DNA of 64,000 nt from Kineothrix sp. IPX-CK (GTDB lineage Bacteria > Bacillota > Clostridia > Lachnospirales > Lachnospiraceae), in the NCBI RefSeq assembly GCF_039134705.1, contig NZ_CP146256.1:3720001-3784000 (forward strand), written 5' to 3'. This document shows positions 53,578 to 61,357 of the stretch, piece after piece (the stretch's first letter is position 1; the number at the start of each line of letters is the position of its first letter). Under the pieces are notes generated by a model. It had not been told where the DNA came from. It made no database searches and worked only from the letters and a program-made list of their open reading frames with translations. The translations under genes were made by a program, and so were the position numbers.

Positions 53578-54594
53578 ATGAATATGCAGAAAAACAACGA
53601 CAGTATTCACATGATTGAAGAAAAAGAAATTGTTCCAAAAAGCGGCTTTGCAGCCCTTTTACTGATCCTATGCGGCTTTGCAGCTTCCGTGCTCGTCATT
53701 GTAGCCGGCAGCATCCTGCTCTCCAAGTCAGAGCCGGGACTTGGCGGCTTCGCGCTGACATTGGGCATCCTGCTCTTTACGGCCCTTTGCATTATGCTGG
53801 CAGGCTTTCATGTCATAAATCCCAACGAGGCTTTCGTTATGACCTTATTCGGTAAATATTACGGCACGATTAAAACAGAAGGCTTCTATTACACGAATCC
53901 TTTTGCTGCCGGCTTCAATCCGGCAAGCTCATCCGCCAGTGCCTCCGTTAATCTTAACACCTTGTCCGGGACGACAGAAACAACTGCTGCTCCTGTACGT
54001 ACGAAGAAAATATCCACCAAGACCATGACGCTGAACAATGAGCGTCAGAAGGTAAACGACGTCTTAGGCAATCCCATCATCATCGGTGCTATCGTTATCT
54101 GGCGGGTAACAGACCCTACCAAAGCCGTTTTCAGCGTGGACAATTACAAATCCTTTTTATCCATTCAATGCGATTCCACCATCCGCAATATTGCCAGACT
54201 CTATCCTTACGATACGATGGAGGAGGATGCGGATGAAAAGACCTTACGGGGCAGCAGTCAGGAAATAGCGGACTGTATGAAGCGGGAATTACAGGAACGA
54301 GTACTGGAAGCCGGACTCGAAATTAAGGAAGTGCGCATCACACACTTATCCTATTCCGAAGAAATCGCGGCAGCGATGCTGCAAAGGCAGCAGGCGGTAG
54401 CGATTATCGCAGCACGCCAGAAAATTGTAGAGGGTGCTGTCAGTATGGTTAAAATGGCCATCGACCAGCTCGGTGAGGAAGAAATCATAGTTCTCGATGA
54501 AGAGCGCAAGGCCGCAATGGTAAGCAATCTTCTCGTTATCCTCTGCGGCAACAAAGATGCGCAGCCCATCGTAAATACGGGCACCATTTACTAG
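53578..54594 (+). CDS. SPFH-domain membrane protein
   Basis: The 338-residue protein has two N-terminal transmembrane helices (about 24-48 and 58-80). An SPFH/band-7 domain follows: NPNEAFVMTLFGKYYGTIKT, VNDVLGNPIIIGAIVIWRVTD, ELQERVLEAGLEIKEVRITHL, then RQQAVAIIAARQKIVEGAVSM. It belongs to the group that scaffolds membrane microdomains or holds proteases. A low-complexity Ser/Ala/Thr insert (about 118-140) lies between the strands. GGAGG is 7 bases before the ATG. The RHH gene follows after 12 bases. The cellular role is unknown. Confidence 0.88.
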   Translation: MNMQKNNDSIHMIEEKEIVPKSGFAALLLILCGFAASVLVIVAGSILLSKSEPGLGGFALTLGILLFTALCIMLAGFHVINPNEAFVMTLFGKYYGTIKTEGFYYTNPFAAGFNPASSSASASVNLNTLSGTTETTAAPVRTKKISTKTMTLNNERQKVNDVLGNPIIIGAIVIWRVTDPTKAVFSVDNYKSFLSIQCDSTIRNIARLYPYDTMEEDADEKTLRGSSQEIADCMKRELQERVLEAGLEIKEVRITHLSYSEEIAAAMLQRQQAVAIIAARQKIVEGAVSMVKMAIDQLGEEEIIVLDEERKAAMVSNLLVILCGNKDAQPIVNTGTIY

Positions 54595-54606
54595 CAGGTA
54601 TCGCTT

Positions 54607-54867
54607 ATGGACGATAAATTGACTCAAAAAGAAGAAGCCCTCAAGGCGAGGCTTCAAAATATTCAGGAAATGGAAGCCGCCATCCTAAAGGGCGAAAAGG
54701 CTATCAAGGAAAAGGAGAAGGCTAAAAAGCAAGTGCTTCTAAGGCTCTCTCCCGGCTTATGGAATGAATTGGCCGCCTGGGCGGAGGATGACTTCCGTTC
54801 CATCAACGGACAAATTGAATATCTGCTCGCAGACTGCGTCAGAAAAAGAAAAAACAAAGAAAAATAG
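54607..54867 (+). CDS. Ribbon-helix-helix (Arc-like) protein with an N-terminal coiled coil
   Basis: The 86-residue protein has a charged helical half (KEEALKARLQNIQEMEAAIL, likely coiled coil). An Arc-like segment, KQVLLRLSPGLWNELAAWAE followed by DDFRSINGQIEYLLADCV, matches the strand-helix-helix pattern of Arc/MetJ DNA-binding proteins. It may repress its own operon through the palindrome at 53531-53551. The ribosome site is weak, so coupling to the SPFH gene is likely. It is sometimes annotated as an antitoxin, but no toxin is seen. Confidence 0.75.
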   Translation: MDDKLTQKEEALKARLQNIQEMEAAILKGEKAIKEKEKAKKQVLLRLSPGLWNELAAWAEDDFRSINGQIEYLLADCVRKRKNKEK

Positions 54868-54890
54868 GGGGACGAAAGTCCCCCTTATTC
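54866..54890 (+). terminator. Intrinsic terminator after the RHH gene
   Basis: GGGGGAC, loop GAAA, GTCCCCC, then TTATTC. It starts at the stop codon of the gene. Confidence 0.75.
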
Positions 54891-54936
54891 ATTCAATCTT
54901 TCCAGACGAATAAATTTGCCCGAAACAATATAAAAA

Positions 54937-57024
54937 CTACAAAAGCAGCTGCGCTTCCATCCCTTCGAAATTCACCGCTTTATTTCTTCCATCTTTCATC
55001 CGTATGCGGATCGTTCCATAAGCTCCGGCCGACTCTCTGTCCTCATATTCCACCGACGCAATAGGGAACAGTTCTATATCCGTAAAGTCCTCGTGATCTT
55101 CTTTGGTGATCACCTGGGAAATCATCACATATGGTTCATATCCGCCGTACTGTTTCTTTCGTTCGGTAACTGCATAAATTATTACAGACTTCTTAGAATC
55201 AGGATTAGTACCGGCGCTCTTCACATATTGCAGCTTGTCCCAGCCGTCATAAATGGTCATGGCAAGCTGCCTTTCTATTCCGGTGAAGTCTCTTCCCTTC
55301 AAAATCATTGCCTTTGCTTTTCCTTCTTCCTTCTCTATAATCTCCGTACCATTATCCGGGAATCCGTATGCTCCCAGCGTCAGCATTACCGGACGCCTGA
55401 ACAGACGCAGCTTATCCACCCTCATGATCCCATAAGACACAGGAAAATCCGCCAGATTCACCGCCTGTATCCACATAGATTCCGTTGACAGATTATAATC
55501 AAAGAACTGCCTGCGATAAAGAATACCTTCTTTTTCCCCACTCCAAAAAGTAACATTGCACCTCTGCAATTCCCCCGTTGCAACATCTTTCAATACATAC
55601 TGCTGCGCCTCTACCTCACCAACATTTATATTTTCAGAGCCCCTATCAAATATCGGGGTGGATTCCCATGGGTATTTCGTGTTGAAAGTCAGCTTGGAAT
55701 AATTCCACATACCATGGACGTCTCCTCTATCTTTTACCACCTTGCCCGTACGCAGTATGGTCTCCCCGTTTGCCTTATGATTGGAAAAGCAAAGAGCCGG
55801 GCCGGACAGCACTGTCTCCTTTACTTCTTTTTCCGGAAGCTTCTCCCAGCTTCCGTTGTTCTCCTTCGCCGTCCAAAACGGATGCTCGGGAGGCAGATGC
55901 AGGCATAGAAATGCCTTTCCCAGCCAAAAAGGAGACTCTGCACACGAATATCCCTGTACAAGAGGCGAGAACTGTCCATAGAATCCCAGCGTAGGAACTC
56001 CTTCATACATAAAGTCTTCTCTGGAGAGAAACTGCATCAATGAACCGGAAGAAATCCTCCTTGCAAGCCCCGGGTCTGCCTTTGAATTTTTCAGAAAAAA
56101 ATTGCCGTCAAAAGCGCTGGTAGCAGCATTTCTATATATATTGCTCCTTCCCCACATATTTGTATGTCCATCTTCATCGAAGAAATCTCCATAAGTCTTC
56201 ATCAATTGATTAGAATTCTCTTCAAAACATCTGGCGATATACGGTTCATGCTCATATCCATACCACAAATTCCATATAGGCGCATATACGTTAAAAGCCC
56301 AGCAGGAATAATAATCAAAAGAGTGCCCATCCCTATACCATCCATCCCCGGCATAATAATTCAATATGGCCTGTGCATGATCCAGCATAATTTCTTTATC
56401 TATTTCATAGCCCTCCATATGAAGAAAAGCCATATCAAGCATATTAAACAACCGCCAATTCTGGGGGACGGTATTGGCATGAGCAAAGCTTCGCAAAAAT
56501 GCAGCTATGATGTCTCGCTCCTGCGTTGTATAGGTGTCCCATATTTCTCCCTTGCATACCCACAGACAGATTACCAATGCACACGTCTCTACCGTCTGCT
56601 GGAATGCACGGAAAGAATCCGCATAGCCGGTAGCCTCCTGCAGCGTCTCATAGTCACCGACGTAAATTTCATCCCATTTGGAGCAGGCGCGAAGCACCTG
56701 ACTCTTATAGTACTCTCTCATACTGTATCCGCCGACTTGTAAATCCGGCTGATTATGAATAAGCGGCGCCGCTATGAAAAAGCTTCTTGCCAAACCTTCA
56801 AAGATTTCTGCTCTTCGTTCTGTTTCCTGAAGTTCCAAAGACGCATTCATATGGGGGTAGGTAATCTTCGTTTCTTTTCTCGGCATGATAACCGGAGCAT
56901 CGAAGGATTTTATGTTCCTGAATATCCCAGTCAGAAGATACTCTCCTGCTTCGATCCAGCTTTCTCTGGTCAGACCCGTATAGGGACTCAACTCATAATC
57001 CAATGTATGCGGACAAAATACCAT
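54937..57024 (-). CDS. DUF2264-domain protein of a uronate-degradation locus
   Basis: The 695-residue protein has no signal peptide. The N-terminal 400 residues form an alpha/alpha toroid-like DUF2264 domain (GLTRESWIEAGEYLLTGIFR, NWRLFNMLDMAFLHMEGYEI, YAGDGWYRDGHSFDYYSCWAF). The C-terminal 300 residues are beta-rich, as in polysaccharide lyases of the heparinase type. DUF2264 proteins occur beside uronic-acid enzymes, which fits GH88 19 bases upstream. The Tyr/His-rich GDGWYRDGHSFDYYS may be catalytic, by analogy only. AGGAGG is 8 bases before the ATG. Confidence 0.8.
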   Translation of the reverse strand: MVFCPHTLDYELSPYTGLTRESWIEAGEYLLTGIFRNIKSFDAPVIMPRKETKITYPHMNASLELQETERRAEIFEGLARSFFIAAPLIHNQPDLQVGGYSMREYYKSQVLRACSKWDEIYVGDYETLQEATGYADSFRAFQQTVETCALVICLWVCKGEIWDTYTTQERDIIAAFLRSFAHANTVPQNWRLFNMLDMAFLHMEGYEIDKEIMLDHAQAILNYYAGDGWYRDGHSFDYYSCWAFNVYAPIWNLWYGYEHEPYIARCFEENSNQLMKTYGDFFDEDGHTNMWGRSNIYRNAATSAFDGNFFLKNSKADPGLARRISSGSLMQFLSREDFMYEGVPTLGFYGQFSPLVQGYSCAESPFWLGKAFLCLHLPPEHPFWTAKENNGSWEKLPEKEVKETVLSGPALCFSNHKANGETILRTGKVVKDRGDVHGMWNYSKLTFNTKYPWESTPIFDRGSENINVGEVEAQQYVLKDVATGELQRCNVTFWSGEKEGILYRRQFFDYNLSTESMWIQAVNLADFPVSYGIMRVDKLRLFRRPVMLTLGAYGFPDNGTEIIEKEEGKAKAMILKGRDFTGIERQLAMTIYDGWDKLQYVKSAGTNPDSKKSVIIYAVTERKKQYGGYEPYVMISQVITKEDHEDFTDIELFPIASVEYEDRESAGAYGTIRIRMKDGRNKAVNFEGMEAQLLL

Positions 57025-57042
57025 TTTCTCTTCCTCCTCATC

Positions 57043-58164
57043 CTACCAGATAAACAGTTCTTCACCTGTCAGCTTCCAAATAGCTTCTATTAAGAAGTAA
57101 TCTCCGTAAATAATAGAGAATTCATGATTCTCATCATGAAAAGCTGCTGTACATTTCTCTACAATATTATCACACTCCTGCGTCCAATTACATCTTTTTT
57201 CCGTCAGAGCTCTCAGCATATCCACTGCTGCTTCATGATAACGCGCTCCGTCTGCTTCGCCCACGGCCCTGGCGAGTTCCAGCATACCACAAGCCGCTAT
57301 AGCTGCCGCAGAAGAATCCTCCAGCATACAGTCTGCCGGCTGTCTGAAATCCACAGGGACCAACCGGGATTCCGGAATATTGGAAACAAAATAGTCCGCG
57401 ATCTTTCTTGCACACTCCACATATTTTTTATCTTTTGTATGGAGATAGCTCAACGTAAATCCATAGATTCCCCATGCCTGTCCTCTGGTCCATGAAGAGC
57501 CTTCTTTATATCCTTGCCCTGCATAGCTTTTTTTATATTCTCCTGTCAAAGGATCGAACTCTACGATATGCTTCACCGAACCATCCTGCCTTACAAAATG
57601 CTCCATCGTCATATCCGCATGGCTTCTGGCTATATGAAGATAGCGGGGATCGCCCAGCTCCTCATACGCCCAATATAATATCGGCAAATTCATCATACAA
57701 TCGATAATCGCCCATCCTGCCTTACTGCCATCTCCTCCATCATTCCATGCCCGTATGAATCTTCCTGACGGATTAAATCTTCCTGCCAGGTTATCCGCTG
57801 CCAATAACCCTCTGTTTCTTGCTTCTCCGCTTCCTGTTATACGATAATCAGCCACTGCGGTAGTCAGCCATTTGAATCCATTGTCGTGATCCATTCCCTC
57901 CGCTGTCATCAGATTAATATCCAGTTTTTTTTCATTTTCTTCTGCAGCATCTTTATATATATCCGCACCTGTTGCACAATAAAGCTGCCACATCATTCCT
58001 CCCCAGAATCCATTCGTCCACCAGCAGATATTTTTTGCCGTCCAATCATCATAGATACCCTTTTCCGTAGTATATGGTATCTTATGGCGATTTCTTTCCG
58101 CCACAACCGACATTTTCTGCTTTATCCTATCGGACACTTCCTCTGCCCAAAGCTTCTCATTCAT
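57043..58164 (-). CDS. Glycoside hydrolase family 88 unsaturated uronyl hydrolase
   Basis: The enzyme releases 4-deoxy-4,5-unsaturated uronic acid from oligosaccharides made by polysaccharide lyases, in the cytoplasm (no signal peptide). The alpha6/alpha6 barrel contains NICWWTNGFWGGMMWQLY, MDHDNGFKWL (catalytic Asp region), SKAGWAIIDCMMNLPILYWA with the second Asp, and SSWTRGQAWGIYGFTLSYL. AGGAGG 8 bases ahead marks the ATG at 58164; the frame extends to a TTG at 58170. It is the first gene of the operon with DUF2264. The glycan could be pectic, a glycosaminoglycan or another uronan. Confidence 0.92.
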   Translation of the reverse strand: MNEKLWAEEVSDRIKQKMSVVAERNRHKIPYTTEKGIYDDWTAKNICWWTNGFWGGMMWQLYCATGADIYKDAAEENEKKLDINLMTAEGMDHDNGFKWLTTAVADYRITGSGEARNRGLLAADNLAGRFNPSGRFIRAWNDGGDGSKAGWAIIDCMMNLPILYWAYEELGDPRYLHIARSHADMTMEHFVRQDGSVKHIVEFDPLTGEYKKSYAGQGYKEGSSWTRGQAWGIYGFTLSYLHTKDKKYVECARKIADYFVSNIPESRLVPVDFRQPADCMLEDSSAAAIAACGMLELARAVGEADGARYHEAAVDMLRALTEKRCNWTQECDNIVEKCTAAFHDENHEFSIIYGDYFLIEAIWKLTGEELFIW

Positions 58165-58208
58165 TCCCAATACCTCCTAACTGCTTTCACTAATGTAATA
58201 CTACACTA

Positions 58209-58237
58209 TTGACAGCATATACATAATTGCCTATAAT
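58209..58237 (+). promoter_or_regulatory. Consensus promoter of the AraC regulator
   Basis: A perfect TTGACA (58209-58214) and TATAAT (58232-58237) are separated by 17 bases, 43 bases before the ATG at 58281. It lies in the 116-base divergent region shared with the GH88 operon. Confidence 0.8.
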
Positions 58238-58280
58238 ACAAAAAAACTAACTAATCCTGCTATACTAAGGAGATATTTCG

Positions 58281-59081
58281 ATGGAGATAATCAAAGGAGG
58301 CTGCGGCACAAGGCACCCCAGCAGTTATAGGATGTCACGTCCGGAAGGTCTGACCAATTATGTTATACTGATCGTCAGAACCTCCGGAGAATTCCAGATA
58401 AACGACAGGCATCATGATGTCTTACCCGGCCATGCTCTTATTCTTGCTCCTCACACGCCTTATTTCTATGGGAATTCAAAAGGGGAATACATGGATGACT
58501 GGCTGCATTTCAATTTGGACGACACCTCTTTTTTCCAGAAGCACGGCCTTCCCACCAATGAGCCTTTCCCGATTGGGAATACGGAAATGTTTACATCTTT
58601 TATTCGTCAGATTCTATGGGAGAAGTCTTATGGTCATCCTGCCTTTTCCAATCAGAACGCGGAGGCCGTGTTCACTGTTCTCATCAATCATCTGACCGCA
58701 GCGCACAGTAATAAAGACAGCTTAAAACCTTTCAATCACTTTCAGGAACAATTACAGCTATTGCGTCTGGAACTGCAGCATACTGCCTCGGAAAACCACA
58801 ATATCCACAAACATGCTCATAAAATGGGGGTAAGCGAATCGTATTTTCAACATTTGTATCGCGATTTGTTCGGTATATCTTTTCAGCAAGACCTCATACG
58901 GCTGCGCATTGACTATGCCAAGTATATCATGACAACCACCGATCTGACACTGGAACAGATTGCAGAAGTCTGTGGTTATACAAACGAAGTACACTTCTAC
59001 CGTCAGTTCAAAAAACAGATGGGAATTACTCCATCCAAATATCGAAAAAGTGCAAATAGATTTGATTCGGATAGAGGGTAG
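58281..59081 (+). CDS. AraC-family transcriptional regulator
   Basis: The 266-residue regulator has an N-terminal arabinose-binding-like cupin (RTSGEFQINDRHHDVLPGHALILAP, DDWLHFNLDDTSFF) and a C-terminal HTH pair (MGVSESYFQHLYRDLFGISF, LTLEQIAEVCGYTNEVHFYRQFKKQ, GITPSKYRK). AAGGAG lies 9 bases before the ATG. It is divergent from GH88-DUF2264 and probably activates them when a uronic sugar is present. Confidence 0.9.
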   Translation: MEIIKGGCGTRHPSSYRMSRPEGLTNYVILIVRTSGEFQINDRHHDVLPGHALILAPHTPYFYGNSKGEYMDDWLHFNLDDTSFFQKHGLPTNEPFPIGNTEMFTSFIRQILWEKSYGHPAFSNQNAEAVFTVLINHLTAAHSNKDSLKPFNHFQEQLQLLRLELQHTASENHNIHKHAHKMGVSESYFQHLYRDLFGISFQQDLIRLRIDYAKYIMTTTDLTLEQIAEVCGYTNEVHFYRQFKKQMGITPSKYRKSANRFDSDRG

Positions 59082-59092
59082 AATTAAAAAAC

Positions 59093-59126
59093 GGCAATGT
59101 GAAAATTTTCCCATCTTCACATTGCC
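59093..59126 (-). terminator. Bidirectional terminator between the AraC gene and lspA
   Basis: GGCAATGTGAA and TTCACATTGCC form an 11-bp stem. The minus-strand tail has six Ts (ending the lspA transcript); the plus-strand tail, AGGCTTTTAAG, is weaker. Confidence 0.82.
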
Positions 59127-59132
59127 AGGCTT

Positions 59133-59594
59133 TTAAGTATTTTTATCATTTCCCATAGACAGCGCTGTAACAAAGGCTCCTATGATAATGCAAAAATCCG
59201 ATATGTTAAAAATAATATTGCTGAACCATTTCCATCTCACATGAAAGCTCAGATAATCCACCACATATCCACGCTTCAACCTATCATACGTATTGCTGAA
59301 AGCTCCTCCCAGCAAAAGGGACAATCCCATCTTCAGAGCGGTATTCCCTTTCGTTCCAAGCGTCATAATAAAGAACACGGTAAGAATTAAGGTGAGTGCC
59401 AGTGAAACGAACGCTACCACCGGCCTTTTTTCCTGACCTGCATTAAGAAAAGCTCCTTTATTATGATGCTTGCGAAGCCGCACAAAACCCTTCGCCTTCT
59501 CTACCTCTTTCCCCTCCTCGAGGGTCTTCTCCATATGATTTTTTATAAAGAAGTCCGCGCCAAAGATTGCTGCTGTTATCCCGATATAATTCAA
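59133..59594 (-). CDS. lspA: Signal peptidase II (lipoprotein signal peptidase)-like
   Basis: This is a four-helix aspartyl protease that cleaves prolipoproteins after lipidation. Of the family motifs, the catalytic Asp pair is visible in GGAFSNTYDRLKRGYVVDYL and FNIIFNISDFCIIIG-like sequence, and NKGAFLNAG precedes helix 2. At 153 residues it is of normal size. The N-terminal part is charged (KTLEEGKEVEKAKGFVRLRK), unlike LspA proper, so it may be a second, specialised copy. It starts 3 bases after the subtilase stop, in the same operon. Confidence 0.85.
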   Translation of the reverse strand: MNYIGITAAIFGADFFIKNHMEKTLEEGKEVEKAKGFVRLRKHHNKGAFLNAGQEKRPVVAFVSLALTLILTVFFIMTLGTKGNTALKMGLSLLLGGAFSNTYDRLKRGYVVDYLSFHVRWKWFSNIIFNISDFCIIIGAFVTALSMGNDKNT

Positions 59595-59597
59595 ATT

Positions 59598-61322
59598 TTA
59601 TCCTCCTACTGTTCCGGCGATGATCCTAAAGGTACGCTCGATATCCAACTGTCCGTATCCCCACGAACGGCTGGGATAAAGAACCTCCATATCCCTTCTC
59701 GCTCCTCTCATGAAATATGTCTTCAACTGGGGAGACTGAACCAACGGCTCATTCCCCTCCACTACCGCCCACTGCATGAACTGCGCAGAAGCGCCCGCAG
59801 TAATGGCTGCCGACATGCTGGATCCGGTCCGGTCTCCAAACACCGTGGAGACGTTGACTCCGGGTGCCGCAAAATCAGGCTTAGCTTCCCTGCCCCTGGC
59901 AAACCCTCTTCCCGAGTTTATATAAAAGCTGTCGTTGCTGTCGTCATAAGTGGATGGTGTGATCACATTATTTCCCAAGGATGGCTCCGTGAGCGTCGTA
60001 TAAGGTGTTGAACGAAGGAACTGAGTATTTCCATTTAAAAACTGTGTAATCGGAAGCCACATATTAATGTCCGAGTAATCGCTGTCTCCTTCTATGACAA
60101 TATTAAAAGTCCATACCCCCGGTGTGGGATCTTCAAAACGGAATACTACCACTTCCTCCCCCGCTACCTGCTCCACCAGGATATGATCTACTGTTACCTT
60201 AGTTCTTTCATATATAAAAGAAAAACTTCGCGTCGTTCTGCTCCTGAAATCGATAGCCGGAATTACCTCTCCGCCCGGTGAGCGGATCGCCACGCTGAAC
60301 AAATTGGGGGGGCTGCCCCACAGTTCCATCACAAACCCGGTTTCCTGAGCGTCCACGCGTACTTCCACTACTTCCGTCACCAGTCGTGAGCTCATGGTAA
60401 TAGAGCTTCCATAATGATGCTCCGCATTGCCCTCGTTGCCGCCGCACACAACGACCACGCGGCTTCTTTTTTCCGCTATGCGGCTCAGGTATCTGGGTAA
60501 AAGAGAATTCCCCGCATGATCGCCCATATTCGAGCCCATGCCAATGCACATTACCACCGGCCGGATTCCTGCAATGCCGAAGCTGTCCAAGTACTTCACC
60601 GCCATCGCGATGTCTGTTCCGGAATAGGCAGGAACTCCCTCCGGTATAAAATAATAATCGCGCAGGTATTGCTTCGCCTCCCTGCACTTTACTACTACAA
60701 TATCCGCATCCGGCGCTGCACCCAGGAAAGTAAGTCCGAAATTGATACTGCTCCCCGCCGCCACACTGGCCACTGCGCTTCCATGCCCTATTGTATCTGT
60801 GGTGGGTACTATGGAAAGCGGATCGTCGCTTTGCAGCGCTTCGTTTATCTGCTCATTGGTATACAGCGTGCCGTAGGAAAAACCCTCGGGCGGAATGCCG
60901 TCCTGAATCGTCTGATCCCATATCGCCAGAATCCTGGAAGTGCCGTCTTCTCTGCGGAACACCTGCAGATCATATTGTATTCCGGTATCAATAAAGCCGA
61001 TAATCACGCCTCTTCCGGTCAGGGACAGGGGCGGGCGCTGTACTTGCAGAATTCCCGTTCGGATTAAACTCAGGGGGTCAAAATTACTTTGCTCCGGAGT
61101 AGCGTTCTCCTGCATAAGTCCGTACAGTTTCGGAATTGCGGTATAGGTAAAGGTAGATATACTGATAGGCGGGAGCAGGCTTCTGTTCACAAGAACTACA
61201 GCGAACTCATCATCGATTAATTCTATGCAATGTTCGGGATAGATTTCATCTATATAAGGCGATGTATAATCCAACAGGATTTCCATATAATCATTAGACA
61301 GCATCTGTTCTCTGCAGGCCAT
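59598..61322 (-). CDS. S8-family (subtilisin-like) protease, Csp-like
   Basis: The 574-residue protease has no signal peptide. The catalytic triad is present: Asp in IIGFIDTGIQYD (about 112), His in TIGHGSAVAS (about 180) and Ser in DRTGSSMSAAITAG (about 501), with GGNEGNAEHH as oxyanion region. The jelly-roll insert between His and Ser is the hallmark of clostridial Csp germination proteases and related Lachnospiraceae subtilases. The first about 95 residues are a prodomain-like segment. Whether it acts in spore germination is unknown. The ribosome site is weak. It is followed by lspA and preceded by clpX. Confidence 0.88.
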   Translation of the reverse strand: MACREQMLSNDYMEILLDYTSPYIDEIYPEHCIELIDDEFAVVLVNRSLLPPISISTFTYTAIPKLYGLMQENATPEQSNFDPLSLIRTGILQVQRPPLSLTGRGVIIGFIDTGIQYDLQVFRREDGTSRILAIWDQTIQDGIPPEGFSYGTLYTNEQINEALQSDDPLSIVPTTDTIGHGSAVASVAAGSSINFGLTFLGAAPDADIVVVKCREAKQYLRDYYFIPEGVPAYSGTDIAMAVKYLDSFGIAGIRPVVMCIGMGSNMGDHAGNSLLPRYLSRIAEKRSRVVVVCGGNEGNAEHHYGSSITMSSRLVTEVVEVRVDAQETGFVMELWGSPPNLFSVAIRSPGGEVIPAIDFRSRTTRSFSFIYERTKVTVDHILVEQVAGEEVVVFRFEDPTPGVWTFNIVIEGDSDYSDINMWLPITQFLNGNTQFLRSTPYTTLTEPSLGNNVITPSTYDDSNDSFYINSGRGFARGREAKPDFAAPGVNVSTVFGDRTGSSMSAAITAGASAQFMQWAVVEGNEPLVQSPQLKTYFMRGARRDMEVLYPSRSWGYGQLDIERTFRIIAGTVGG

Positions 61323-61357
61323 ATATATTTACTCTTCATTTTTTACTATTATATGAC

